From NCBI GenBank assembly GCA_947447385.1, contig CANFKN010000013.1:1-15292 (forward strand): 15,292 nt of DNA, in the 5' to 3' direction. This document shows, piece after piece, positions 1-6,960 of this stretch; within the stretch, counting starts at the first letter, position 1; every line of letters begins with the position of its first letter. The position numbers and the translations under genes are program-made. The notes beneath the pieces were generated by a model. That model was not told where the DNA came from, searched no databases, and was given only the letters and a program-made list of their open reading frames with translations. Source of the stretch: Microbacteriaceae bacterium. GTDB taxonomy: Bacteria; Actinomycetota; Actinomycetes; Actinomycetales; Microbacteriaceae.

Positions 1-231
1 AACCCAATCAACGGCAACCTGCACGGCTGCGCCCATTGTGAGCATGCCGTGAGCCAGCACGCCAGGCAGACCAACGGCTGCTGCAACATCGTCACGGTAG
101 GGAATCTGGGTGAAGTCGCCCGATGCCCCGGCATAACGCACGAGGCTGTCGCGGGTGAGCAAAAACTCGGTAGCGCCAACAACCTGGCCAACCTCAAGTT
201 CGATTAGTTTTGGCAGTGCGTGAGTAGCCAT
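1..231 (-). CDS. MaoC-family (HadB-like) dehydratase, 3' part missing
   Basis: The first 77 codons are visible; the rest lies beyond the left edge. The protein belongs to the MaoC/hydratase-2 hot-dog family, resembling the HadB subunit of the mycobacterial (3R)-hydroxyacyl-ACP dehydratase. Visible family marks are RYAGASGD at residues 32-39 and GLPGVLAHGMLTMG at residues 54-67. The start ATG overlaps the TAA of the upstream gene (TAATG), which suggests translational coupling and a HadA/HadB-type heterodimer. In HadB the active-site block reads GDxNPIH, with Asp and His catalytic. Here it reads GDFTQIPYRD, so Asp39 is kept but the His position is Pro44, and the N and P before it are T and Q. 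The reading frame is intact through this block. The fold assignment is firm; dehydratase activity is doubtful. Confidence 0.85.
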   Translation of the reverse strand, partial: MATHALPKLIELEVGQVVGATEFLLTRDSLVRYAGASGDFTQIPYRDDVAAAVGLPGVLAHGMLTMGAAVQVAVDWV

Positions 232-674
232 TATTCGTCTCCTCTAACAACCAAAGTTGAGATCGCGGTGCAGACGAGCGCACCGGTTTCATCGAAAATC
301 TGTGTTTCAAAAGTGACCATTGAGTGCGCACCAAGGGTTTTGACGCTGGCAACTGTTAGCTCGCTGGTGAGGTCGTCGCCTGCCACAATCGGTCGCACGT
401 GAACAAAGCGCTGGTCGCCGTGAACGACGCGGCTGAAGTCGATGTCAGCTTCTGGGTCGGCGAGCACAGTGGCTAGGCTGCGCTCTTGAACCACCACAGC
501 GAAAGTCGGTGGGGCTACCACGTCGGCATACCCGGCCGTTTGAGCCGCGAAAACGTCGAAGTTCACGTCGTTGGTTGATTTGACCGCGTGGGCGAACTCG
601 CGAATCTTCTCGCGACCCACCGAATACGGCGCGGTTCGCGGGTATTTCTTGCCCTGCACATTGATGTTTACCAC
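231..674 (-). CDS. FAS1-like / MaoC N-terminal-type dehydratase subunit (HadA-like)
   Basis: This small hot-dog protein of about 147 residues resembles the HadA/HadC subunits that pair with a catalytic HadB partner. Family marks are YPRTAPYSVGREKIREFA near the N-terminus, then AGYADVVAPPTFAVVV, and VHGDQRFVHVRPIVAGDDL in the middle, followed by the hot-dog strands up to VVRGDE. The partner gene follows immediately with a one-base overlap. The start is uncertain. Homologues begin only a few residues before the VNxxxQGKxYP segment, so I chose the GTG at 674. An in-frame ATG at 692 and a GTG at 734 would add 6 and 20 residues, and none of the three has a good Shine-Dalgarno sequence. The likely role is the dehydration step of a fatty-acyl chain, acting as a non-catalytic subunit. 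The neighbour's altered active site puts that role in doubt. Confidence 0.82.
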   Translation of the reverse strand: MVNINVQGKKYPRTAPYSVGREKIREFAHAVKSTNDVNFDVFAAQTAGYADVVAPPTFAVVVQERSLATVLADPEADIDFSRVVHGDQRFVHVRPIVAGDDLTSELTVASVKTLGAHSMVTFETQIFDETGALVCTAISTLVVRGDE

Positions 675-824
675 CCGTCTAGTTTTGCGCATGTTTCGGG
701 TTTCAACAAACAGGCTGTCGTTCTTTTTGTGCACGGGTTCTCACGGCCATGTTTTCGACGGATGCGCCCGCGCCTAGCCTTGGGCTCGATCCACTCAAGT
801 TTTGTTACCCAATCTAGGAGCTCC

Positions 825-2105
825 ATGAAACTCAAACGCGCCAAACTGTTGGTCGCAATCGCCGTTGGCTCGCTGCTGACAGGTTCACTCGTGGCCGCCG
901 CGCCATCTCAGGCCGCGTCGTCTCGCGGCTATCGCAACGTAGCCACCTGCGCCAAGCCAAAGGTTCGTGGCATAGCCTCTTGCTTCGCTCTGCGCCGCCA
1001 AACCGTCATCGGGGGCAGAGCTGTTGGCTTTGGGCTCAGCTCACGCGCAGCCTCGGCGCAGGTTAACGGCAATGCAGGTTTCGGCGCGACGGCCCTGCGC
1101 AAGGCATATGGCATCAGAGCGTTGGGGCTGCGTGGCAACGTCATCGCGATTGTTGATGCAACACACTCAGCCACCGCGTTTGACGACGTGGCTGAATATC
1201 GCAAAACCTTTGGCCTGCCCAAAATGACCGACTGTTCCAGCACAGGTGCCTCACAACTCAGGTTGCCACGTGGCAACAATCCTTGCTTCGTGCAACTCAA
1301 CCAGAATGGTCAAGCCTCGCGTGGCACTGTGACTGGCGATTCGGGTTGGGCTCAAGAAACTGCACTCGACCTCGAGATGGCATCGGCCGCCTGCCCTAAA
1401 TGCAGCCTTCTGTTGGTCGAAGGCTTCACGGCAAGTTTCGAAGATCTGTCGGCCGCTGTCGCAATGGCGGCGAGCTTTGAGGGGGTTCGATCTATCAGCA
1501 ATAGCTACGGTGGCAGCGATGTCGCAGGCGATCGATTCTGGCAATACTCCGCAGCCGCCGCCAATGGAATCGCTGTAACAGCGAGCAGTGGTGATTTCGG
1601 TTTTGGAGTCGAGGCTCCCGCATCTTTTGACGGCGTTGTCGCAGTCGGTGGCACGAGCCTCGTGATTTCACCAAACGGTTCTTGGCAGAATGAGACCGCC
1701 TGGGCTGGGTCGGGCAGCGGCTGTTCGAAGTTGAACCCAAAGCCAATTTGGCAGTTTGGCTTTGATGCAAGCTGCATCGGCAAGTCAACAGCCGATGTTG
1801 CGGCGGTTGCAGACCCTGCTACCGGCGTTTCGGTGTATTTCGATGGTGGTTGGTATGTCTTTGGTGGCACCTCCGCCTCAGCCCCCTTGATCGCTGGTCT
1901 CTATGCCCTCAAGAACGATTTCGGTCAGAGCGCCGGCGAGTTCACCGCGTTGCACGCCGACAAACTTCACGACGTTACCTCAGGTTCAAATGCCAGCACA
2001 GCGGCAGCAATTCGGGCCTGCAAGTTCGCCGTGTGGTGCAACTCGGGTCTGGGGTTCGACGGGCCCACTGGCCTTGGCACCCCCAACTCAACTGGGGCCT
2101 TTTAA
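825..2105 (+). CDS. Secreted sedolisin-like (S53) serine peptidase
   Basis: The protein has 426 residues. The ATG at 825 follows AGGAG by 5 nt, and a signal peptide starts there: MKLKRAK, a hydrophobic core, then APSQA-A with likely cleavage near residue 30. An in-frame extension back to 588 has no ribosome binding site and runs across the opposite-strand gene, so I rejected it. Sedolisin marks appear in order: GNVIAIVDA (104-111), QETALD with the catalytic pair Glu178 and Asp182, SNSYGG (225-230), ASSGDFGFG with the oxyanion Asp257, GGTSASAP with nucleophile Ser350, and a C-terminal DVTSGSN...GFDGPTGLGTP block (383-420) that matches the family's calcium site. Only about 70 residues separate the signal peptide from the peptidase core, so the large pro-kumamolisin propeptide seen in many S53 enzymes is absent. 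Several Cys residues could form disulfides. The probable role is extracellular protein degradation; many S53 members act at acidic pH. Confidence 0.88.
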   Translation: MKLKRAKLLVAIAVGSLLTGSLVAAAPSQAASSRGYRNVATCAKPKVRGIASCFALRRQTVIGGRAVGFGLSSRAASAQVNGNAGFGATALRKAYGIRALGLRGNVIAIVDATHSATAFDDVAEYRKTFGLPKMTDCSSTGASQLRLPRGNNPCFVQLNQNGQASRGTVTGDSGWAQETALDLEMASAACPKCSLLLVEGFTASFEDLSAAVAMAASFEGVRSISNSYGGSDVAGDRFWQYSAAAANGIAVTASSGDFGFGVEAPASFDGVVAVGGTSLVISPNGSWQNETAWAGSGSGCSKLNPKPIWQFGFDASCIGKSTADVAAVADPATGVSVYFDGGWYVFGGTSASAPLIAGLYALKNDFGQSAGEFTALHADKLHDVTSGSNASTAAAIRACKFAVWCNSGLGFDGPTGLGTPNSTGAF

Positions 2106-2155
2106 TAAAATCAACTGACGCTATTCAAGCTGTCTCGTGAAGCTGCACAAAACAA

Positions 2156-2183
2156 AACGGCCCCCGATTGCTCGGGGGCCGTT
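2156..2183 (-). terminator. Intrinsic terminator between convergent genes
   Basis: A perfect 12-bp stem (AACGGCCCCCGA with TCGGGGGCCGTT) has a 4-nt loop. On the minus strand it is followed by TTGTTTTG, so it should end transcription of the CBM41-module gene, whose stop codon is 17 bp away. On the plus strand the following bases are less T-rich, so it may also act, more weakly, for the peptidase gene. Confidence 0.85.
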
Positions 2184-2200
2184 CTGATGTTTATTGCTAT

Positions 2201-4477
2201 TTAGCGAAGAACGATTGCTTTGGTTCTTGCTGATTGTGCGCTGGTACCGATTCCGAAAGCGACTGCGTGAGCCACGAAGGTGTACTTAGCACCCTTCTTT
2301 AGGCCCCAGATGTTGCAGTAGCTCTTTAGGGTGGTGCCAGTCACGCGACGAGCAATGGTGCACTGAACAGTCTTCTTGCCAGCGCTCTTTGCGTCGATCA
2401 CGATTGCGGTAGGGGTTGTGCCTGCGCCTGCAGTAGCCCAAACGCGAACTGCGCCGCGAGCGAACTGCTTGACCTTTAGAACAACCTTGTTGCTTGGCAC
2501 AGCGAACTGTGTAGCTGAGATTGCGCTTGAACCAGCAAGTGCCCAAACCTCTGAAGCGCCCGCAGGAATAACACGGTCGCCAGTGGTCTGACGGAAGTAA
2601 CCGCCGGTGCAGTCATCTAGAGGATCGATGCATGACCATGCGTCGAGGTTCTTCTGAACTGTGCTGTCGGTAGCTGCAACGAACGGCTGGTGCTTGCGAA
2701 CAACAAAGCTGATGTTGCTTACGTCAGTAACCGATGGGTTGTAGTGAATAACAGCGGTTGCGCCATATAGGTCTTCGCCAGTGAACTGAACATCGGTGTC
2801 GCCACCAACGCCAGTGCCGAATGCTGCAAGCTCCCAGTTACCAGCCAAGACGGCGCGTAGTGGGCGGTTGTAGTGAACGGTGATTGACATAGGAGCCTGT
2901 GAACAAACTAGAGGCACTAGAGGTGTCTTGTAGTTAGCGTCTGCAGGGTCATTGTAGGTTGGGTCAGCATAGTTAGTAGCGTCACACCAGATCTCAACAG
3001 CTGCGCCAGTGATGTTTGCAACTAGGTTGTTCGCACCGGTTGGCTTGATTAGGTCGCCAGGGGTGTGAATGCCACCAACAGCGTCTGACCAGTCTTCTTT
3101 GTTGCGAAGCAACCACTCGAAAGTTGACTTGTCGCTGATGCCGATGTTGTTCACAGTCCAGGTAAGGATTGAGTTGTTAGCGTCAACAGCTTCAACGTTT
3201 GGAGTGCCGTCTTCGCCAACTGGGTTACCTAGGCTCTGGTAGCCAACGTTCCAGCCTGCAGTTGTTGCAGCGCCCTTGTTGATGTGAACTGTAACGGTCA
3301 CGTTTTCAGTTGGCTGAGTTTCAGTACAGGTTGGAGTAGCTGAAGTAACGTCACACCAAACTTCGCCGTTGAACGCGTTGATAGATACTGACTTGTCGTT
3401 CGAGCCAGTGATCTTTGTTGCGTCGTAGGCGCGGCCATCGGTGATATAGAAACGAACGCTCTTGATCGAAGTGTCAGTGAACTTGAACTTCGAGATTGCG
3501 CCGTAACGGTCTTCAGATGCGAAGGTTGGGGCGAATAGAACGTCGGTGTTGTTGGTCACGTGGTTGTCCCAGATCACATAGTTGTGAGTCGCGTCAAGCG
3601 GCTGGTTGATGTGAACGGTTACGTGGGTAACAGGGTCTGGCGCGCTTTCTGAACAACCAAGGGTTGCTACGTCAACAACCTCACACCAAATTTCTCCAAC
3701 ATTGTTCTCGTTGAAGTTGACGGCGGTGTCGCCAGTCTTCTTGGTGCCCCAGTTGCCACGCTCGCCACGAACGATAATGCCGATACCGTTGGTTACAACT
3801 GGTCCAGCGCCGCTGTTTAGCGTTGCGTGTGGTGCAACTGCAGGGTCGGTTGGTGTGATCTTGAAGCTGGCATATGATCCAACTTCAGTGCCGTCAACGT
3901 AGTCTGCTCCGGTGAAACCAGGAGTGTCGTTTAGTGCGACGTAGCTGTCATCTGCGCCGAAGTTGAATACGTCCCAAGCGGCAGAAGTGTCAGCAAGAAC
4001 TTTGTTCACGTGAACGCGAACCTCGAACTGCTTTGCTGGAGCGGTCTTGGTACAAACTAGGTCTGCACCGGTACACCAGTACTCGTTCAGCGATCCGTCA
4101 ACTAGTGGGTCTGCAAAGATAAGGTTTTCGCCCGCACCGAAGAGCTTCTGTGCGTTGTCCCAGCTTTCGGTGCTGCGTGGCACGCCACCGAAGCCCGAGA
4201 TAGGGTCAGCCTGGGTGATGTCAAACTGTGTGTAAACACCGTAGCCATCTTCTTGGTCGAAGTTAGGCGTAGTAGCGTTGTCGCCACCACCGGCGGCGTT
4301 CCAGTACCAAAGGTTCCAGCCCTGAGCCGCAGGTGCGATTACATCAAGGTGGATTTTGACTGTAGTGGTTGTGTCGGCTGCGCTTGCTGGTGCTACACCA
4401 GTCAAACCAGCCAAGCCGAGTGATGCAACAGCTAGAAGGGTTCCTAGCTTGGCAACACGGTGCTTAGTGTTGAACAT
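2201..4477 (-). CDS. Secreted protein of tandem CBM41 (pullulanase-associated, PUD) modules with Fn3-like C-terminus, no catalytic domain
   Basis: The protein has 758 residues. The ATG at 4477 has GGAGG 5 nt upstream and starts a clear signal peptide ending APASA-AD (cleavage near residue 33); an upstream in-frame start at 4534 lacks both. The mature chain holds about five modules starting near residues 39, 152, 285, 394 and 531. Each opens with a V-x-V-H-x-N type strand and closes with E-x-W-C followed by a second Cys, as in pullulanase CBM41 domains, which bind alpha-glucans. Module 1 has the richest aromatic patch (GWNLWYW, residues 53-59). The last 100 residues (660-758) look like a fibronectin-III-type domain with two Cys. 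There is no GH13 motif, LPxTG, lipobox or C-terminal membrane anchor. The likely role is capture of starch or glycogen outside the cell for the adjacent import operon. How it stays on the cell is not evident. The family call is firm and the cellular role is inference. Confidence 0.82.
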   Translation of the reverse strand: MFNTKHRVAKLGTLLAVASLGLAGLTGVAPASAADTTTTVKIHLDVIAPAAQGWNLWYWNAAGGGDNATTPNFDQEDGYGVYTQFDITQADPISGFGGVPRSTESWDNAQKLFGAGENLIFADPLVDGSLNEYWCTGADLVCTKTAPAKQFEVRVHVNKVLADTSAAWDVFNFGADDSYVALNDTPGFTGADYVDGTEVGSYASFKITPTDPAVAPHATLNSGAGPVVTNGIGIIVRGERGNWGTKKTGDTAVNFNENNVGEIWCEVVDVATLGCSESAPDPVTHVTVHINQPLDATHNYVIWDNHVTNNTDVLFAPTFASEDRYGAISKFKFTDTSIKSVRFYITDGRAYDATKITGSNDKSVSINAFNGEVWCDVTSATPTCTETQPTENVTVTVHINKGAATTAGWNVGYQSLGNPVGEDGTPNVEAVDANNSILTWTVNNIGISDKSTFEWLLRNKEDWSDAVGGIHTPGDLIKPTGANNLVANITGAAVEIWCDATNYADPTYNDPADANYKTPLVPLVCSQAPMSITVHYNRPLRAVLAGNWELAAFGTGVGGDTDVQFTGEDLYGATAVIHYNPSVTDVSNISFVVRKHQPFVAATDSTVQKNLDAWSCIDPLDDCTGGYFRQTTGDRVIPAGASEVWALAGSSAISATQFAVPSNKVVLKVKQFARGAVRVWATAGAGTTPTAIVIDAKSAGKKTVQCTIARRVTGTTLKSYCNIWGLKKGAKYTFVAHAVAFGIGTSAQSARTKAIVLR
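2513..4363 (-). repeat. Five tandem, diverged CBM41-like modules (protein-level repeat)
   Basis: Rough module spans in the 758-residue protein are 39-150, 151-284, 285-392, 393-528 and 529-655. The opening strands are VKIHLDV, VRVHVNK, VTVHINQ, VTVHINK and ITVHYNR. The closing motifs are EYWC, EIWCEV, EVWCDV, EIWCDA and, in the last module, EVWALAG with its Cys pair displaced. The modules share a frame but are well diverged, so this is an old internal duplication, not a DNA-level tandem repeat. The aromatic residues after the first strand are W-x-x-W-Y-W in module 1 but only one or two in the others. Confidence 0.75.
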
Positions 4478-4506
4478 TTGTCCTCCGTTGGAATAGATGA
4501 ACCTAA

Positions 4507-4527
4507 CGGAATGAAACATACATTCCG
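4507..4527 (-). other. Hairpin in the leader of the CBM41-module gene
   Basis: CGGAATG and CATTCCG form a perfect 7-bp stem around a 7-nt loop, about 20 nt upstream of the GGAGG ribosome binding site. It would sit in the mRNA leader if transcription begins near the proposed promoter at 4582. It could stabilise the message or tune translation. No riboswitch family is recognised. Confidence 0.45.
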
Positions 4528-4581
4528 CAAGCAATTACAAACCTACTTAGTAGCGACAACCCATAAGAAGTGTTTTTCGTG

Positions 4582-4610
4582 AATATAAAGACACGGTTTG
4601 GTAACAGTTT
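4582..4610 (-). promoter_or_regulatory. Candidate promoter of the CBM41-module gene
   Basis: On the minus strand a TATATT -10 box lies at 4582-4587. A 17-bp spacer would place the -35 at 4605-4610, where the sequence AAACTG is poor and overlaps the conserved CGTGAAAC octamer. The start would lie near 4575, giving a leader of about 100 nt. A weak -35 with an overlapping box fits regulated transcription. Other AT-rich hexamers nearer the gene cannot be excluded. Confidence 0.4.
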
Positions 4611-4638
4611 CACGCCAAGAATTTTGCAAACGTTTACA
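4607..4638 (-). promoter_or_regulatory. Composite operator: LacI-type near-palindrome plus CGTGAAAC box
   Basis: Read on the gene-sense (minus) strand, TGTAAACGTTTGCA (4638-4625) is a 14-bp palindrome with one mismatched pair, of the AAACGTTT type used by LacI-family sugar regulators. It is followed by a 10-nt AT-rich linker and then CGTGAAAC (4614-4607). The same order, orientation and near-identical spacing occur at 11201-11231. The octamer overlaps the expected -35. The bound regulator is not encoded in this window. Confidence 0.6.
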
Positions 4639-4764
4639 TTGGCGAAAACACGCGGTTTGCGTGAAAACATCAACTTTCAGCCAAAGCCCTCTCTTGTGAA
4701 AGTTAAGCGCCATTCATTTCTTGCAACCGGTCTGTGGGTTCAAAAATAAAGTGGCTGTTAAACG
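4639..4764. other. Non-coding gap, weak inverted repeat only
   Basis: No gene is apparent between the operator of the CBM41-module gene and the tRNA terminator. The stretch contains an 8-bp inverted repeat AACTTTCA (4672-4679) and TGAAAGTT (4697-4704) separated by 17 nt, and a CGTGAAAA sequence at 4660-4667. Either could be an accessory regulator site; neither has support beyond its symmetry. Confidence 0.35.
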
Positions 4765-4799
4765 AAAAACTCCAGGTCGATCGAAATCTAAACCTGGAG
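4765..4799 (-). terminator. Intrinsic terminator of the tRNA transcript
   Basis: On the minus strand CTCCAGGT and ACCTGGAG pair as an 8-bp stem (4799-4792 with 4777-4770), directly followed by TTTTT at 4769-4765. It lies 31 bp downstream of the tRNA-Met gene, so it should end the tRNA-Thr/tRNA-Met transcript and any read-through from the mal operon. Confidence 0.8.
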
Positions 4800-4830
4800 C
4801 TTCGTTCTGAGCTTTCGCTCGAGTGCTTTG

Positions 4831-4904
4831 TAGCGGAGGCGGGAATCGAACCCGCGACACCACGATTATGAGCCGTGTGCTCTAACCAACTGAGCTACCC
4901 CGCC
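4831..4904 (-). tRNA. tRNA-Met (anticodon CAT)
   Basis: The 74-nt cloverleaf is complete. It has a 7-bp acceptor stem GGCGGGG/CTCCGCT with two G-U pairs, a D stem GCTC/GAGC, an anticodon stem CACGG/TCGTG around CTCATAA, and a T stem GCGGG/CCCGC with TTCGATT. The discriminator is A and CCA is not encoded. Position 1-72 is a G-U pair and the anticodon stem lacks three consecutive G-C pairs, which argues for elongator rather than initiator Met. A lysidine-type tRNA-Ile with CAT cannot be formally excluded. Confidence 0.95.
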
Positions 4905-4963
4905 GCGTTTACCTCGCAAAGAGGTTTTGCAGCTTGGTTGACCGAATCGCCTTGGCCTACCAG

Positions 4964-5035
<72 letters not shown>

Positions 5036-5073
5036 GTTTTCATGCCTTTAGTCAAAAAGGCAACTTGAAAACT

Positions 5074-5089
5074 TTAGCACTATTGCTAA
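5074..5089 (-). terminator. Possible weak terminator at the end of the mal operon
   Basis: On the minus strand TTAGCA and TGCTAA pair across a 4-nt loop, beginning inside the GH13 stop codon, and are followed by AGTTTTC. A second AT-rich 7-bp stem, TGCCTTT/AAAGGCA (5043-5062), follows and lacks a T tract. Both are weak, so read-through into the tRNA genes is plausible. Confidence 0.35.
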
Positions 5090-6960
5090 GCAGCTGGCAA
5101 ACGCCAAACGGCAAAGCTAAGTTTGCCGGCGGTTAGGTGGGCGTTCTTTTTGCCTACTTTGAGCACAGCGTCGCCATAGATCAGCTTCGCTTCGGCAAGG
5201 CCTGCCAAAGCGTCGGCGCTAATCTTGAGGTCTTTGATCTTTCCGCGAGTAGCTAAGACCAGAACTGTTTGCTTCTTGTGTTCACGGGTGAACACAATCG
5301 CCTCGTCTTCGGCTGCTAGCCAGCGCATGCTTCCGTCGATCAGAGCTGGGTTCTCGCGACGAAGTTTGGCAAGAGAAGCATAGGTTTCAATCATGCTTCG
5401 GTCGCTCGGTCGCTCGTCATTCCAAGGCAGGGGTGTGCGAGAGCTTTCGCCGTTCCAACCGTCAAGTCCAAACTCATCGCCAGCCCAAATCACTGGGATT
5501 CCTGGGAACGAGAACTGAAGCCCAGCAGCTACAGTCTGTGAGCCATCGATAGCAAACGTCTTGAAGCGTGGGATGTCATGGGTGTCAAGCGGGTTCATGT
5601 TGTTCAAGCGAACATGCCACGGAAACCCTGCGATAAACATGTTGTAGCTGGCGACAAGGTCGCGGCCGGTGCCGAGCATGTTGCCGTCAGGCCCCATGAA
5701 GCCAGGAGTGGCGTGGTCTGCACCGTTGCCGCGCGCCTTGGTGTTGTGGAACCAGCGCCAAACAGGCTTTGTGAAGTTCGAGTAGGTCATAGCGCCTTGC
5801 CAGCCATCACCCTGCACCTCATAGGCGGCATCGCCTGTGTATTCACCGAGCATTACGGTGTCTGGGTTCACGTCAACCATGGTTTTGCGAACAATTTGAG
5901 CAACCTCGGCATACATGTCTTCGTCACGAATGCGACCGGTCATGTTAGCAACATCGATGCGCCAACCATCAAAACCGAAAGGTGATTTAAGCCACTTTGC
6001 AACCACTGAAGTCTTGCCTTCAATAAAGCGCTTGCGAAGCTCAGCTGACTTCCAATTGAACTTAGGTAGAGAAGGCACGCCAAACCAAGAATCATATTCT
6101 TTGTTGCCCTTGCCGAAGTAATAAAAGTCGGTTTCAGGTGCGCCTGGGTTGTTGTGAGCTGAGGTAAACCACTCATGGCCATCACCAGAGTGGTTGGTAG
6201 TCAAGTCACCAATAATCTTGAATCCACGTTTATGCGACTCTTCGATAAGGGCGCTCAGCGCCTTGTTGCCGCCAAGTAGCGGGTCAACCTGAGCAAACGA
6301 ACTCGCGTCATAACGGTGATTGCTGTTGCCCGGAAAAATCGGAGTCAAATAGATCAACGTGACACCAAGTTTTTTAAGGTGGTCTAGGTGATCGATGACA
6401 CCCCAAAGGTCTCCGCCAAAAAACTGCTCAGAGGTTCCGCGACCTGAACCGATAACCTCATCGCCCCAGCTAGCTGATATAGCCCAGCTAGGCAGTTTGT
6501 GCTTATCGGCTGCCGCTGAGCGGGCAAAGCGGTCTGGAAAGATTTGATACATCACACTACCGGCTGACCATGCTGGCGCCGACGAGAAAGTGTTGATTCT
6601 GAAGTCATTGATGTCTGGTTGGCTAAGGCTGTGCAGCCCTAGGGTGTTCAGCCAAACCACTTCGCCAGAGGCAAGATGAATCGCAAAGCGATAGTTCATC
6701 TTTGGGTTGTGCATGGTGATGGTCTGCTCATAAACAGACCATCCACCGTGCGTAGCCACAATCTTTGCGGGTGCTGAAGGAAAAGCCTCGCCACTCTCGC
6801 TGTAGCGAACGATTACTTTCGTTACCTCGCCAAGTGCTTCGTGAACGCGAAGGCGAACCTTAACCTTGTCAAGAAGCTTTGGTGCTTGGTTTGATACGTA
6901 GTATGCAGAGCCATCGTGGTGCGGACGAAGCTCTAGCGGCAAGTGCTTGAACGCTGACAT
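5086..6960 (-). CDS. Cytoplasmic GH13 alpha-glycosidase (neopullulanase/cyclomaltodextrinase-like)
   Basis: The protein has 624 residues and no signal peptide. Residues 1-125 form an N-terminal beta-sandwich-like domain, as in neopullulanase-type GH13 enzymes. The (beta/alpha)8 barrel follows from SVMYQIFPDRF (135-145). Conserved regions are DLTTNH (252-257), LPKFN (298-302, region V of the neopullulanase group), GWRIDVANM with nucleophile Asp336, MLGEYTGD with acid/base Glu373, and LDTHD with His461 and Asp462. All three catalytic carboxylates are present. The C-terminal beta domain ends at WRLPAA. It should hydrolyse imported maltodextrins or cyclodextrins in the cytosol. It is the last gene of the operon: its ATG overlaps the malG stop (TAATG), with AAGGG just upstream as ribosome binding site. 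The exact product profile cannot be read from sequence. Confidence 0.9.
   Translation of the reverse strand: MSAFKHLPLELRPHHDGSAYYVSNQAPKLLDKVKVRLRVHEALGEVTKVIVRYSESGEAFPSAPAKIVATHGGWSVYEQTITMHNPKMNYRFAIHLASGEVVWLNTLGLHSLSQPDINDFRINTFSSAPAWSAGSVMYQIFPDRFARSAAADKHKLPSWAISASWGDEVIGSGRGTSEQFFGGDLWGVIDHLDHLKKLGVTLIYLTPIFPGNSNHRYDASSFAQVDPLLGGNKALSALIEESHKRGFKIIGDLTTNHSGDGHEWFTSAHNNPGAPETDFYYFGKGNKEYDSWFGVPSLPKFNWKSAELRKRFIEGKTSVVAKWLKSPFGFDGWRIDVANMTGRIRDEDMYAEVAQIVRKTMVDVNPDTVMLGEYTGDAAYEVQGDGWQGAMTYSNFTKPVWRWFHNTKARGNGADHATPGFMGPDGNMLGTGRDLVASYNMFIAGFPWHVRLNNMNPLDTHDIPRFKTFAIDGSQTVAAGLQFSFPGIPVIWAGDEFGLDGWNGESSRTPLPWNDERPSDRSMIETYASLAKLRRENPALIDGSMRWLAAEDEAIVFTREHKKQTVLVLATRGKIKDLKISADALAGLAEAKLIYGDAVLKVGKKNAHLTAGKLSFAVWRLPAA

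Noticed and set aside
588..824. N-terminal extension of the S53 peptidase by 79 residues
   Set aside because: It overlaps the opposite-strand MaoC gene, has no signal peptide logic and no ribosome binding site, whereas the ATG at 825 has AGGAG and a textbook signal peptide.
4478..4534. Longer start for the CBM41-module protein
   Set aside because: The extra 19 residues would precede a complete signal peptide, and GGAGG is placed for the ATG at 4477.
4543..4553. CTACTTAGTAG palindrome as an operator
   Set aside because: Short, with no second copy at the other regulatory region; symmetry of this length is expected by chance.
5578..5985. Plus-strand open frame of 135 codons inside the GH13 gene
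   Set aside because: It is the antisense shadow of a gene with all catalytic motifs, and its translation resembles no family known to me.
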